Notes under the pieces: generated by a model | The model's input: the letters and a program-made list of their open reading frames with translations, nothing else | The model's database searches: none | What the model was told of the DNA's origin: nothing | Made by a program: the position numbers and the translations under genes | Shown: positions 11,001-18,280 of the stretch, one piece after another | Layout of the letters: each line of letters opens with the position of its first letter | Position numbering within the stretch: the stretch's first letter is position 1 | NCBI RefSeq assembly: GCF_014698755.1 | Contig: NZ_JACJTO010000037.1 | Location: 1 to 44,201 of the forward strand | Direction: 5' to 3' | From: Aphanizomenon flos-aquae FACHB-1287 | GTDB taxonomy: Bacteria > Cyanobacteriota > Cyanobacteriia > Cyanobacteriales > Nostocaceae | Length of the DNA stretch: 44,201 nucleotides

Positions 11001-11270
11001 TTGATAATTTTCCAGACCATAGGTTTTAATAATTCCCGAAATATTGAGATTTTTGATAATAGTATATTCATTACGAAACTGCACCAATTTATCAAATTTT
11101 GGGTAATCATGGCGTAAAAACTTGATAACTACTGATATTTTGTCTTTTTCTCTTATACCTCGAAAGACCAAAGTTTCACTACTAGAATAAATTTTTTCAA
11201 CTATTTTATAACCTGTTAATTTCATCATTTGCATACCCCATAACATTGTTTTTAAATAAATATTTGTCAC
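5085..11270 (-). CDS. Trifunctional Ser/Thr kinase / ATPase / hybrid histidine kinase
   Basis: 2061 aa, a signalling giant of the type found in filamentous cyanobacteria (HstK-like). Domain order: Ser/Thr kinase at about 20-295 (Lys50, HKDIKTAN at 148-155, DFS at 169-171 in place of DFG); AAA/STAND-type ATPase from about 320 (Walker A GYSGIGKT at 350-357; FLDDLQWAD further on); a long helical middle region; two GAF-like domains at about 1340-1640; histidine kinase (SHELRSP with His1703; HATPase G-box GGLGIG near 1877); C-terminal receiver at 1941-2061 with phospho-acceptor Asp1991. The start is uncertain: Met1, or Met15/Met16 just before the kinase domain. The receiver suggests output through an unlinked phosphotransfer partner. 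The nearest downstream gene, 80 nt away on the same strand, is the one-TM protein of the AsnB-like group, so a regulatory link is possible. Confidence 0.95.
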   Translation of the reverse strand: MTNIYLKTMLWGMQMMKLTGYKIVEKIYSSSETLVFRGIREKDKISVVIKFLRHDYPKFDKLVQFRNEYTIIKNLNISGIIKTYGLENYQNGYALIMEDFGGISLQKRMKEWGEGGMGNSATGLREFFTIALQIVSILEELHHQKVIHKDIKTANILINPSTLEVKIIDFSIACLLKRETQTLASPNVLEGTLSYLSPEQTGRINRLVDYRTDFYSLGVTFFELLTGELPFASNDPIELIHYHIAKQPPLLHDIHSHIHPILSAIIHKLMAKNAEYRYQSAYGIKYDLEMCLKAGEETGNIQTFELGKRDISDRLTIPEKLYGREVEVKTLLTAFERICANNKEIILVVGYSGIGKTAVVNEIHKPIVCARGYFIKGKFDQFQRNIPFFAFIQAFRNLIDQLLTESDAQLQEWKTKILSALGENAQVIIAVIPELEQIIGKQPPVPELSSIATENRFNLLFEKFIHVFTTQKHPLVIFLDDLQWADLASLKLMQLLITTNEISYLLLIGAYRDNEVSATHPLILTIENICKTESIVNTINLNSLNQSDLNQLIADTLNCPTTVALPFTQLVYLKTQGNPFFSQQFIKSLYEDGLISFNFDCRYWQCDITQIQALAITNDVVEFMALQLQKLPESTQSVLKLAACIGNQFNLDTLAKINQKSQIETAVDLWKALLEEFVIPTTKIYNFFQSDLLNSQQLSAVHNYEEQKFSYRFLHDRVQQAAYSLIPDQEKQSTHLKVGQLLLKNTSEKEIEENIFEIVNQLNIGMDLITVQSEKYTVAQLNLIAGSKAKSATAYDAAFRYLKIGLSLLAADSWQHEYNLTLNLYIEAVEAAYLSIHSEEAITYIEIVRKNAISILDEVKVYKKQMLMYDMELTFNTGIKLLEKLEVTVEKVPLINVNVEDLIHLPKMTDPYKLAAMEILMGLGFVAYFLQSDMELLITLTIINLAIKYGNSVESAYIYVCYGLIVCDRFSDIDTGYSYGKLAVNLSEQFDNQVIRFRILVLWYSHIIYWKQHFRVSIVPLQEIAEYGWKIGETDFLGFAYTFKMFMMLFTGENLITVSEYLESCAALISHRKLDWHTQNIKTWQQIIFNLREINQDKCQFNGDFFTEDLFLFLVNTKNHHSLFGFYLTKTMQFYLFKEYKKALDSAISAKEYITSVPGQITVSQHHFYYSLSLLAAYNYQSEHEQMESIKQVLENQEKMQYWAVNAPMNYQHKYDLIEAEKARVLGQMLLAMEYYDRAIQGANNYEYLHEEALAYELAAEFYLSLGRNEIASLYMTKAYYGYLRWGAKAKVDHLEKSYLQLLAKTLQAGKKPVSMMISKNNNISEAIDLNTVIKFSQVIASEIHIDKLLSTLMQVMMENSGANKSVLILVRNNHLFVEAIKIANTTMIQESIPVNLSKDIPITVINYVYNTVKIFVTDDIKTNLLIAADSYIVFHNPKSLLCLPIIHKGKLIGILYLENQLTVGAFTYNKIEVLNLLMTQTAISLENAQLYTNLSEQADSLKQANQQLEEYAMTLKITNRLQKLADLSLAINSTLSTNNILELVTQQAAEIIGAHQSIISINVDESCTKVSHTIHLSEQHEWWRKNYEKFDESDFYKLVCQMQNSMRMTQAELEAHPAAVNNVNNNLPLRGWLVAPLINIKGKHIGFMHLSDKYEGDFTEDDEAILVQLAQMLLLAMNNAHLYEESQRANRIKDEFLAILSHELRSPLTSIVGWSQMLKTGKLSPEKIALALETIERNAKLQTELIEDVVDISRMVRGNISLNIHPVNLVSPIEMAINTMYLAAKAKSIKILFTIESDNVMVLGDPIRLQQIVWNLLTNAIKFTSPGGQVEIGLKTLESEAQIQVIDTGSGITPDFMPYIFDYFRQADASNTRNYGGLGIGLAIVRHLVELHGGNIWAKSLGKGQGATFTVRIPLIQLQPEPNPVSEPLNNSANPSIDGVKVLVVDDNIDICDFLVFALEEYGAVVMTADSVREALKSLEQFPVDILITDIGMPEENGYNLLDQIRSLESTEKRQIPAIALTGYTANEVIVQVLNAGFQKCLSKPVDVFELITVISELVK

Positions 11271-11328
11271 ACTAGCAAAATAAAATTGCTTCTCATATCA
11301 CTAACCGAAAATGATAGGAATATGAATT

Positions 11329-12024
11329 TTAAAGAGTATTGATATCAATACCTTTAGCTTCTAATTTTGCTAATAGGTCTTGATAATTTTGACGTTCTTG
11401 TTCTGCGCGTTTATATTCTTGTTCTGCGCGTTCATACTCATTTTCTGCCCGTTGATTTAATTCTAGAAATGTGAGAAACTTTTTTCCATTAGGATAATAA
11501 ATTTCTAAATTACTTGATGTTATTTCCAACCGTATTCCTAAACGCGGACTTACCCAATTATTAATTTCTTCGATATCTTCTAACCATTCTTTTTGAAGGA
11601 TAAATCCAGTTAATTCAATTTTTTCTGGATGATAAACATAATATTCTTCCACACCATAACGTTGATAAAAAAGGAGTTTTTTAGCCATTTCTTGGCTGCG
11701 ATTTCCTGGAGATAAAATTTCAAAGACTACTTGAGGAGCAATATTATTTTCTTCCCATTGTTTATAAGAACCGCGTTTACCTTTTGGTCTACCGAAAATA
11801 ACCATGATATCAGGTGCTTGACGGGTTTTTACACTTCCCTCCACCGGATACCACAGTAAATCACCAGCGATAAACACATCTTTTTCTGAAGCAAATAATA
11901 GCTCTAAATTTTCTTTGATTTTAACTATCCATTCATAATGTTCTGTATTATCAGCCATGGGATTTCCATCACTATCAGGGTAGATGATTTCTAATTTGGT
12001 TTCTGGTGTGAGTTGTTGTACCAT
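11329..12024 (-). CDS. Uma2-family (DUF820) PD-(D/E)XK endonuclease-like protein with coiled-coil tail
   Basis: 231 aa. Seen: PDIMVIFG and VVFEILSPGNRSQEMAKK, which match the Uma2 PD-(D/E)XK core (PD...ExxS/xxK pattern), then YGVEEYYVYHP. The last 45 residues form a charged coiled coil built from near-repeats of RAEQEY and RAENEY, ending in an AKLEAKGIDI motif common at the C-terminus of cyanobacterial Uma2 proteins. This family is strongly expanded in cyanobacteria; its biological role is not established. A second Uma2-family gene lies 111 nt upstream on the same strand, and a third is at the right edge of the window. Confidence 0.9.
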   Translation of the reverse strand: MVQQLTPETKLEIIYPDSDGNPMADNTEHYEWIVKIKENLELLFASEKDVFIAGDLLWYPVEGSVKTRQAPDIMVIFGRPKGKRGSYKQWEENNIAPQVVFEILSPGNRSQEMAKKLLFYQRYGVEEYYVYHPEKIELTGFILQKEWLEDIEEINNWVSPRLGIRLEITSSNLEIYYPNGKKFLTFLELNQRAENEYERAEQEYKRAEQERQNYQDLLAKLEAKGIDINTL

Positions 12025-12135
12025 ATCTGTAGCTCCATTTTACCCAAGGTAAATAAATTTTTAACTTGACAGTGTTGCTGAACCTATTTATAATTATATG
12101 TTATTTATGAATCATTTGTCAAAAAATTCAGATAT

Positions 12136-12714
12136 CTAATGCGGAGGAAATACTTTACTTAAATCTAGCGATAAATCAGAGAAACAAGGTAAAGATATCA
12201 CTTGATTTGGTAAGACAATTCGCCTATTTGCATAACCAAATTGACCTTGTTTATTTTGATATGGTTCACTGTAACATTCTAAGCAATTATCTAATAAATT
12301 AAATATCCAATAATCAACAATTCCGGCTTTTGCATACAGAGGTATTTTCACCTTTTGGTCATAATCTATCGAAGAATCTGCAACTTCTATGACTAATAAG
12401 ATATCAGTCCCTTGGGGGTGAGATAATAAATAATTATCATCACGATTTTTGATGATTGCAAAATCTGGTTCTGGTTCGCTTTTTGGTGGTATGATAATAG
12501 GGGCTTGAGATTGTAAAGTTCCTCTGTCTCCTATCATTTTAGGAAGTTCCCGCAATAAATTACGTAAACAAGTTTCATGCGATCTACCTTTTGATACCAT
12601 TTCTATCAATTCTCCGTTAATTAATTGAATGTGATCATCTTCTTTGAAAAAGCCGATTTCGGTGAGTTGGTGATATTCTTCTAAAGTAAAACTTTTAACC
12701 TGAATCCTAGTCAT
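12136..12714 (-). CDS. Uma2-family (DUF820) PD-(D/E)XK endonuclease-like protein
   Basis: 192 aa from the start chosen here. The reading frame is open up to 12765, but the ATG at 12714 is preceded by a good AAGGAG about 9 nt upstream and is followed directly by MTRIQVKSFTLEEYHQL, the normal start of the family. Seen: DDHIQLINGELIEM, EPDFAIIKNRD, and DILLVIEVADSSIDYDQKVKIPLYAKAGIVDYWI, which carry the family's acidic and lysine residues of the nuclease-like core. There is no coiled-coil tail, unlike its neighbour. It is transcribed away from chlD; the divergent spacer is only 91 bp. Confidence 0.9.
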   Translation of the reverse strand: MTRIQVKSFTLEEYHQLTEIGFFKEDDHIQLINGELIEMVSKGRSHETCLRNLLRELPKMIGDRGTLQSQAPIIIPPKSEPEPDFAIIKNRDDNYLLSHPQGTDILLVIEVADSSIDYDQKVKIPLYAKAGIVDYWIFNLLDNCLECYSEPYQNKQGQFGYANRRIVLPNQVISLPCFSDLSLDLSKVFPPH

Positions 12715-12805
12715 ATATCTTGCTCCTTGAGGAATTGCCATTAAATATATTCTAAAATGTGCCAAGAATTGCTATCCTAGAATCATAATAATTATTAAGG
12801 AAACA

Positions 12806-14830
12806 ATGCCAGCGCCTACTCTTACCCCGACAATGACTGCTTTTCCCTTGGCTGCTGTAGTCGGCCAAGAAGCAATTAAAATAGCTTTGCTGTTGACAGC
12901 AGTTGACCCCGTTTTGGGGGGTGTGGTAATTGCAGGTCGTCGCGGTACAGCCAAATCTGTAATGGCGCGTGCTATTCACGCTTTATTACCACCTATTGAA
13001 GTTGTCAAAAATTCCCTTAGCAACTGTGACCCCAATCATCCAGAAGAATGGGATGATCAACTCTTAGCTGCACAAAGACAGGAGCTAGAAACGGAAATTA
13101 TCCCCGCACCTTTTGTCCAAATTCCCCTGGGTGTGACTGAAGACCGGCTTTTAGGTTCTGTGGATGTGGAACAGTCGGTTAAACAGGGTGATACAATATT
13201 TCAACCGGGTTTACTCGCTACAGCTAATCGAGGCGTGCTGTATGTGGATGAAATCAATTTATTAGATGACCAAATTAGTAACCAACTTTTATCAGTCTTA
13301 TCCGACGGACGCAACCAAATCGAACGGGAAGGAATCAGTTTTCAACACCCTTGTAAACCGTTGTTTATTGCCACCTATAATCCAGAAGAAGGGGCATTAA
13401 GAGAACATTTACTTGATAGAATAGCGATCGCACTATCAGCAGACGGAGTTCTGGGTATAGATCAAAGAGTACAGGCAGTTGCACAAGCGATCGCCTATTC
13501 TCATTCTCCCACACAATTCCTGCAACAATACAGCGAAGACATAGACTCCCTCCAAACCCAAATCATCCTCGCACGGGAATGGTTAAAAGAAGTCACCATT
13601 ACCCCCGAACAAATTACCTACCTGGTCAATGAAGCCATTCGTGGGGGTGTGGAAGGACATCGCGCGGAACTATTTGCAGTGCGTGTTGCTAAAGCCGCAG
13701 CAGCATTAGAAGGACGTAATAGTGTAACAGCGGATGATTTACGTCGCGCGGTGGAATTGGTCATAGTCCCCAGAACCACGATCATCCAAACACCACCAGA
13801 CGAACAGCAACCACCACCTCCTCCCCCACCACCACAGGAAAGTCAAGACGAGTCGGAACAAGAAGAAGAACAAGAGGAAGAACAGGAAGAGGAAAAAGAA
13901 GAAGACCAAGAACAGCAAGAACCTCCAGACATTCCCGAAGAGTTTATTTTTGACCCAGAAGGGGTAATTCTTGACCCAGAAGTGCTTTATTTTACTCAAA
14001 TGGCACAACGTCAAGGTAAATCAGGAAGTCGCAGTATTATCTTCTCAGACGACCGAGGACGCTATATCAAGCCCATGATTCCCAAAGGTAAAGCCCGACG
14101 GATAGCCGTAGATGCCACATTGCGAGCCGCAGCCCCGTATCAAAAAGCACGTCGAGCTAGACAACCAGATAAAAAGGTAATTGTTGAACAGGGAGATATC
14201 CGTTCTAAGCGGTTAGTGAGAAAAGCCGGCGCTTTAGTCGTATTTGTTGTAGATGCTTCTGGTTCAATGGCTTTAAATCGGATGCAGTCTGCCAAGGGTG
14301 CAGTTATGCAGCTTTTAACAGAAGCCTATCAAAATCGTGATCAAGTATCTTTAATCCCTTTTAGAGGAGAACAAGCAGAAGTATTATTACCTCCTACCCG
14401 TTCCATTGCTTTAGCTAAAAATAGGTTAGAAAGATTACCCTGTGGTGGTGGTTCTCCCTTAGCACATGGTTTAACTCAAGCCGTAAGGGTGGGGATAAAT
14501 GCCCAAATGGGCGGCGATATTGGGCAGGTTGTTATCGTAGCAATTACTGATGGACGCGGTAATATTCCTTTAGCTCGTTCTTTAGGTGAACCCATAGAAC
14601 CGGGAGAAAAACCAGATATCAAAGCCGAATTATTAGACATTGCGGCCAGAATTAGGGCTTCGGGAATGCAATTGTTAGTAATTGATACGGAGAGTAAATT
14701 TGTATCGACTGGTTTTGCGAAGGAATTATCGAAAACCGCTGGAGGTAAATATTATCACCTACCAAAAGCCACCGATAAAGCGATCGCTGCCATGACTAGA
14801 GGTGCTATAGCTGACATGAAAGCAAAGTAA
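12806..14830 (+). CDS. chlD: Magnesium chelatase subunit D
   Basis: 674 aa, the usual cyanobacterial length. ChlD works with ChlI and ChlH to insert Mg2+ into protoporphyrin IX, the first committed step to chlorophyll. Seen: an AAA+ domain with Walker-A-like GRRGTAKS (44-51) and VDEINLLDD; a polyproline plus Glu/Gln-rich acidic linker at about 327-378; and a C-terminal von Willebrand A domain with the MIDAS motif DASGS near 483 and TDGRGN. AAGGAAACA just before the ATG is the ribosome binding site. The last 41 codons and following hairpin are duplicated at 17906-18086, so the present 3' end borders an inserted segment. In that region copy A encodes AIADMKAK, the other copy AIDDTKAK. Confidence 0.97.
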   Translation: MPAPTLTPTMTAFPLAAVVGQEAIKIALLLTAVDPVLGGVVIAGRRGTAKSVMARAIHALLPPIEVVKNSLSNCDPNHPEEWDDQLLAAQRQELETEIIPAPFVQIPLGVTEDRLLGSVDVEQSVKQGDTIFQPGLLATANRGVLYVDEINLLDDQISNQLLSVLSDGRNQIEREGISFQHPCKPLFIATYNPEEGALREHLLDRIAIALSADGVLGIDQRVQAVAQAIAYSHSPTQFLQQYSEDIDSLQTQIILAREWLKEVTITPEQITYLVNEAIRGGVEGHRAELFAVRVAKAAAALEGRNSVTADDLRRAVELVIVPRTTIIQTPPDEQQPPPPPPPPQESQDESEQEEEQEEEQEEEKEEDQEQQEPPDIPEEFIFDPEGVILDPEVLYFTQMAQRQGKSGSRSIIFSDDRGRYIKPMIPKGKARRIAVDATLRAAAPYQKARRARQPDKKVIVEQGDIRSKRLVRKAGALVVFVVDASGSMALNRMQSAKGAVMQLLTEAYQNRDQVSLIPFRGEQAEVLLPPTRSIALAKNRLERLPCGGGSPLAHGLTQAVRVGINAQMGGDIGQVVIVAITDGRGNIPLARSLGEPIEPGEKPDIKAELLDIAARIRASGMQLLVIDTESKFVSTGFAKELSKTAGGKYYHLPKATDKAIAAMTRGAIADMKAK

Positions 14831-14888
14831 ATTAACGGAAATTAACCCTTCGTAGTTTTGTTTTATTATATACAGCATAACTACGAAA
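14708..14888. repeat. Direct repeat copy A: chlD 3' end plus downstream hairpin
   Basis: 181 bp that match 17906-18086 with six mismatches (14811, 14817, 14834, 14838, 14843 and 14844), about 97% identity. All six cluster around the chlD stop codon. Homology ends 1 nt after the hairpin at 14849-14887. This copy is fused in frame to the complete chlD gene. Confidence 0.95.
14849..14887. terminator. Stem-loop after chlD, candidate terminator
   Basis: TTCGTAGTT (14849-14857) pairs perfectly with AACTACGAA (14879-14887) around a 21-nt AT-rich loop, 18 nt after the chlD stop. There is no clear U-tract after the stem, so termination is probable but not certain. An identical stem-loop is at 18047-18085. 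Confidence 0.6.
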
Positions 14889-15047
14889 TAACACCTTCAT
14901 GCGGTACATTGTATGTTTCGACTGAATGAAATTGGAGCAGTTGGAAGAATATGATAGAGGGCAGCTATTTTTTGAAATTTATTTGATTAGATGCTAACGT
15001 AAATTTATAGATAGTTAGCCGTTAATTTTGCCAGTAGAGGTAATTTT

Positions 15048-15314
15048 ATGCAATTGGAAATCCAACTTGATGATGACTGTGTTGAAAAACTTGCGTATAT
15101 TCAGCAACAAACGAATCAAGATTTTAGTGAAGCTATTAAACAAGCTATTGAAGAATACTATAACCAAGTTCAGACTAATAACAAAACTCCATTAGCAATA
15201 TTTAAAGAACTTGGTTTAGTCGGATGTTTTAATGGTGATTCTGATCTATCTGTTACTTATAAAACAAAAATGGCTAACTATCTTGAGGATAAACAAGAAA
15301 AAGAGCGATTATGA
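15048..15314 (+). CDS. Antitoxin of a VapBC-like toxin-antitoxin pair
   Basis: 88 aa. Seen: an N-terminal MQLEIQLDD strand followed by two helices (to about residue 42), compatible with a ribbon-helix-helix (CopG/Arc-like) DNA-binding fold, and a charged C-terminal tail ending EDKQEKERL that would bind the toxin. GAGGTAATTTT precedes the ATG. Its stop overlaps the toxin start as ATGA, the usual coupling in type II toxin-antitoxin operons. The antitoxin call rests on size, order and overlap rather than on a recognised signature; autoregulation by the RHH domain is expected from such systems. Confidence 0.8.
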   Translation: MQLEIQLDDDCVEKLAYIQQQTNQDFSEAIKQAIEEYYNQVQTNNKTPLAIFKELGLVGCFNGDSDLSVTYKTKMANYLEDKQEKERL

Positions 15315-15733
15315 TTATTGTTGATACTGGTGCTTTTTTAGCTTTGTTTAACCAAAGAGATACTTATCATTTTCAAGCACAAATTGCGTTTAATAGTATT
15401 TCAGAACCACTGATTTCAACTTATCCAGTAGTTACTGAAACTTGTTATATGTTAACACAATTTGCTAGTGATACAGCCTCATTCAATTTTTTGAAAAGTT
15501 TTTGTTTGGGTGCTTTTGAGATTTTTGATCTCGAAAAGTATCATGTTGAAAGGATGATTCAATTAATGGAAAATTACGCAAATTTACCAATGGATTTAGC
15601 TGATGCTTCCCTGGTTGTACTTGCTGAACATTTAGAAAATGGACGTATTCTTACTGTTGATAGAAGAGATTTTAATATTTACCGATGGCATAAAACTAAT
15701 TCATTTGAAAATTTGTTCTTTTCACAATCATAA
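15311..15733 (+). CDS. PIN-domain toxin (VapC-like ribonuclease)
   Basis: 140 aa. Seen: the PIN acidic set, Asp5 (IVDTGAFLALF), Glu44 (VVTETCYML), Asp95/Asp98 (DLADAS) and Asp117 (TVDRRDF). These coordinate Mg2+ in VapC-type RNases, which cleave tRNA or rRNA when free of antitoxin. It overlaps the antitoxin by 4 nt. It converges on the OLD-type nuclease gene with a 52-bp gap, and both lie between the chlD-end repeats, so the pair may stabilise the island. Confidence 0.92.
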   Translation: MIIVDTGAFLALFNQRDTYHFQAQIAFNSISEPLISTYPVVTETCYMLTQFASDTASFNFLKSFCLGAFEIFDLEKYHVERMIQLMENYANLPMDLADASLVVLAEHLENGRILTVDRRDFNIYRWHKTNSFENLFFSQS

Positions 15734-15785
15734 AAAACGAAAAGAGAAAATTTCTAAATTTATTAGCAACTATAGATATCAATTA

Positions 15786-17756
15786 TTAATCTTTAAAATC
15801 TAAAATATTTACCAATAATCCCGCTATTTCTAAAAGTTGTTCTGGTTGATTATCAATTAGCCATTCAGTAAGTTTGACGGAGTGTGTTGTTTTATAAAAT
15901 CGTAATCGCGTTTCACAAAAATGTGCAAATAATTCCTTTATAAGCTTTGCACCATCAACTGTACAACGCCAATCATTATCTGAAATTCCCTGAATTTTTA
16001 CATCTTTTGGAAAATAATCAAGTTCGTATTTGTTTTTATCAATCCATTCTTTAACCTCTTCAATAGTAAGCTTTTCTTCACGGTTTTCGTCACATTCATT
16101 AATGATTGCTGTTATTGCTTCAGAATGAAGTAGATAATTTTCATACATACGTCTAGGCAATAATGTAACAAGTTTTTTACTTCTTTCCTGCAAATCCTTC
16201 TCTTCATTATCCGATCTAGTCTCACGGTCAAATAAGAATCCAATAGCAGGTGGAAATAAGCTTGAACCTCCACTAAGCTTGTCATAAATATCAAATATCA
16301 AACTAGCATTTTTACTTTTATTATCTAAACGCCCTACATCCTGAACAGCCAAAATTGTAGTACCTAATAATGATTTTTTAGCTACTTTCTCTAAAATTAA
16401 TGGAAAGCATATTTGCTCTGTTGGACCTTCTACCCAAAGAATATTATCAGCACCAAAAACGTCTGATAAACTCACACCAACTTCTGCTAAAAGTGACCGT
16501 TGTTCTCTTGCTTCTTTAGCATTTATCGCTGATACTTTAGTTTCACAATCTTCATATTTAAGCATGATAATTTTAGAAGGATTAGCAGCATTAATTATCG
16601 TTGGTGAATGAGTAGCTATAAAATACTGGTGCTGTGGAAATTGTTTCAATATCTCAATTAGTTTTTTTGCTGCTCCTGGATGTAAAAATGATTGTGGTTC
16701 ATCAATAATTATAGTTCGCGGTTCTGGTGAATTCATGACAACATATAAGATAGCCAATACTTGACCGATACCTGTACCGCAAGATGATAAAGAAACAGCT
16801 AAATCTTCCCTTTCGGTTTCTGGTTCTATATTCCAAACCATAATTTCTAGTTGATTATGCTCCCTGGGTTCAATTGCTATTCTTTTAATATGGGGAAAAA
16901 TTTGATTTATGTATTTGTTATACCTGTCAAAAGCTGTTGAGTTTCGACTTTGTAAACCACTCAAAACCTCAGCTAAATTAGATGCGTTTGGTTCTAAAAT
17001 TGACTTATTTCCAAAAGCACACTTGCTAATATTTAATCTTTCAGCATAGAATCTGTATATACGGCTTTTAAAGAGTTGGAACAGTTTGTAGGTGATTGTT
17101 TCTTCATTTCCACCCTCATAGATTTCAACATGGCTTGTTTCCCAGGTATCTCCATAATAAGGATCTAAAACTTTCTCATAAATAAATTCAGGACTATAGC
17201 TATACCCATTTTCTTTTTTGATTTTAATAAAATCATATTTGACCTTGTCTTTTTTCATTTTTGGTAAATATAAATTAAAGTTTAATCTTTTACTTATCTT
17301 GTCATCCTCAACTATTATCTGGTTATTTATGCTAGACAATGATAAATTAATTTCTATCAAATCTTGACTATCTAAAATTTTTTGAAAATAAGATTTGACT
17401 AGTGCATCTATATTTTCTGGTGTGCCTTCCCAGCCATATTCACATTCTTGATCATAGTTTGGATAAGGAATTCCAAGAGAGGATTCAAGATAATCCAAGA
17501 AATTTCGTAATTCTTGATTCTGTAGTAACAATGTAATTTCAGATTTTGATATCTCTTTTGTAATTGAAGACTGAGTTGGTAAAGTTTTAATACTACGATG
17601 TGGGACATCACTAAAATTTAATGTAAGTGCTTCTAATAGTGCTGTTTTACCGGCATTATTCTGACCAACAATAATATTAATACCCTGTGTAAATTCCAGT
17701 AGACCAGAATCTTGAAAAGATTTGTAATTGAAAAGTTGAAACTTTGAAATGTGCAT
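15786..17756 (-). CDS. OLD-family ATP-dependent endonuclease (AAA ATPase plus Toprim)
   Basis: 656 aa. Seen: N-terminal SMC/RecF-type ATPase with Walker A GQNNAGKT (31-38); an ABC-signature-like segment LSSCGTGIGQ; Walker B IIIDEPQSFLHPG near 345-357; and the His switch FIATHSPTII. The C-terminal half carries Toprim-type motifs, WVEGPTEQ near 440 and FLFDRE near 505. This is the architecture of the P2 OLD nuclease and of GajA. No UvrD-like helicase (GajB) partner is adjacent, so it would be a stand-alone (class 1) OLD protein. Members act in phage defence or exclusion; that role here is inferred from family and island context. A promoter candidate lies at 17819-17846. Confidence 0.88.
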   Translation of the reverse strand: MHISKFQLFNYKSFQDSGLLEFTQGINIIVGQNNAGKTALLEALTLNFSDVPHRSIKTLPTQSSITKEISKSEITLLLQNQELRNFLDYLESSLGIPYPNYDQECEYGWEGTPENIDALVKSYFQKILDSQDLIEINLSLSSINNQIIVEDDKISKRLNFNLYLPKMKKDKVKYDFIKIKKENGYSYSPEFIYEKVLDPYYGDTWETSHVEIYEGGNEETITYKLFQLFKSRIYRFYAERLNISKCAFGNKSILEPNASNLAEVLSGLQSRNSTAFDRYNKYINQIFPHIKRIAIEPREHNQLEIMVWNIEPETEREDLAVSLSSCGTGIGQVLAILYVVMNSPEPRTIIIDEPQSFLHPGAAKKLIEILKQFPQHQYFIATHSPTIINAANPSKIIMLKYEDCETKVSAINAKEAREQRSLLAEVGVSLSDVFGADNILWVEGPTEQICFPLILEKVAKKSLLGTTILAVQDVGRLDNKSKNASLIFDIYDKLSGGSSLFPPAIGFLFDRETRSDNEEKDLQERSKKLVTLLPRRMYENYLLHSEAITAIINECDENREEKLTIEEVKEWIDKNKYELDYFPKDVKIQGISDNDWRCTVDGAKLIKELFAHFCETRLRFYKTTHSVKLTEWLIDNQPEQLLEIAGLLVNILDFKD

Positions 17757-17818
17757 ATAAATTAACCGTAGTGAATCTTGGTGATATATGTTAAATAACT
17801 AAATTAATTATAATCGTG

Positions 17819-17846
17819 ATTGTATTTTTTATTTCAGCAAAGTCAA
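17819..17846 (-). promoter_or_regulatory. Candidate promoter of the OLD-type gene
   Basis: On the minus strand TTGACT (17841-17846) and TACAAT (17819-17824) are separated by 16 nt, 63 nt or more upstream of the ATG at 17756. Each box is one base off the sigma70 consensus. It lies inside the island, so the nuclease would bring its own promoter. Confidence 0.45.
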
Positions 17847-17905
17847 ATATTATTTATTTTCTCAATATTCTTGACAAATATCTCAATTTATCTGCATAAA
17901 ATTCA

Positions 17906-18028
17906 ACTGGTTTTGCGAAGGAATTATCGAAAACCGCTGGAGGTAAATATTATCACCTACCAAAAGCCACCGATAAAGCGATCGCTGCCATGACTAGAGG
18001 TGCTATAGATGACACGAAAGCAAAGTAA
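17906..18028 (+). pseudogene. chlD: chlD 3'-terminal fragment
   Basis: 41 codons reading [13 protein letters not shown] and onward to AIDDTKAK and a TAA stop. In frame, a stop codon (TAA at 17897-17899) lies just upstream, so there is no start and no product. It is the leftover of a chlD 3' end at the far side of the island. Whether this or copy A is the ancestral end cannot be told from the window alone. Confidence 0.85.
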
Positions 18029-18086
18029 ATTGACGTAAATCGACCCTTCGTAGTTTTGTTTTATTATATACAGCATAACTACGAAA
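17906..18086. repeat. Direct repeat copy B: displaced chlD 3' end plus hairpin
   Basis: Partner of 14708-14888, offset exactly 3198 nt, same orientation, no indels and six substitutions. It ends with the same stem-loop (18047-18085). Sequence on either side of the two copies is unrelated, so the boundaries are sharp. Confidence 0.95.
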
Positions 18087-18154
18087 AAATCAATTTAAGA
18101 CTGATAGTAAAATACTAAAATAGTCAAAAAATAATGAAAATGGAGGTTTTAAAT

Positions 18155-18226
18155 ATGAATCAGCTAACACCAAAACAACCAGCAAGAAGAGGAAGAATTT
18201 TTCCTGAATTAACTTTATCACCGTGA
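18155..18226 (+). CDS. Tiny ORF with strong ribosome binding site, probably a truncated gene
   Basis: 23 codons starting MNQLTPKQPARRGRIFPEL and ending in TGA. GGAGG stands about 8 nt before the ATG, an unusually good Shine-Dalgarno for this window. The peptide reads like the N-terminus of a longer protein cut short, which would fit erosion beside the island boundary at 18086. It could also be a genuine small protein. The rest of 18087-18280 shows nothing else. Confidence 0.4.
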   Translation: MNQLTPKQPARRGRIFPELTLSP

Positions 18227-18280
18227 ATTTTCAAGTTGGTATTTTGAGTTTAGGGTAATTACAATTAGCTGATTGAGTAG

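Larger units (their letters stand above)
14889..17905. mobile_element. Putative inserted island between chlD 3'-end direct repeats
   Basis: The 3017 bp between the two 181-bp direct repeats hold a toxin-antitoxin pair (15048-15733) and an OLD-type nuclease (15786-17756), and nothing related to chlorophyll. Integration beside a conserved gene with duplication of its 3' end is how many integrative elements, or a single-crossover insertion of a circular molecule carrying a gene end, behave. No integrase, transposase or terminal inverted repeat is visible inside, so the mechanism is open. The stretch 14889-15047 holds only a 23-codon reading frame (about 14927-14998) that I do not recognise. Confidence 0.65.

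Noticed and set aside
13739-14014. Minus-strand open frame opposite the chlD linker
   Set aside because: It is the antisense of the polyproline/acidic linker; its Phe/Leu/Trp-rich low-complexity product is an artefact of that composition.
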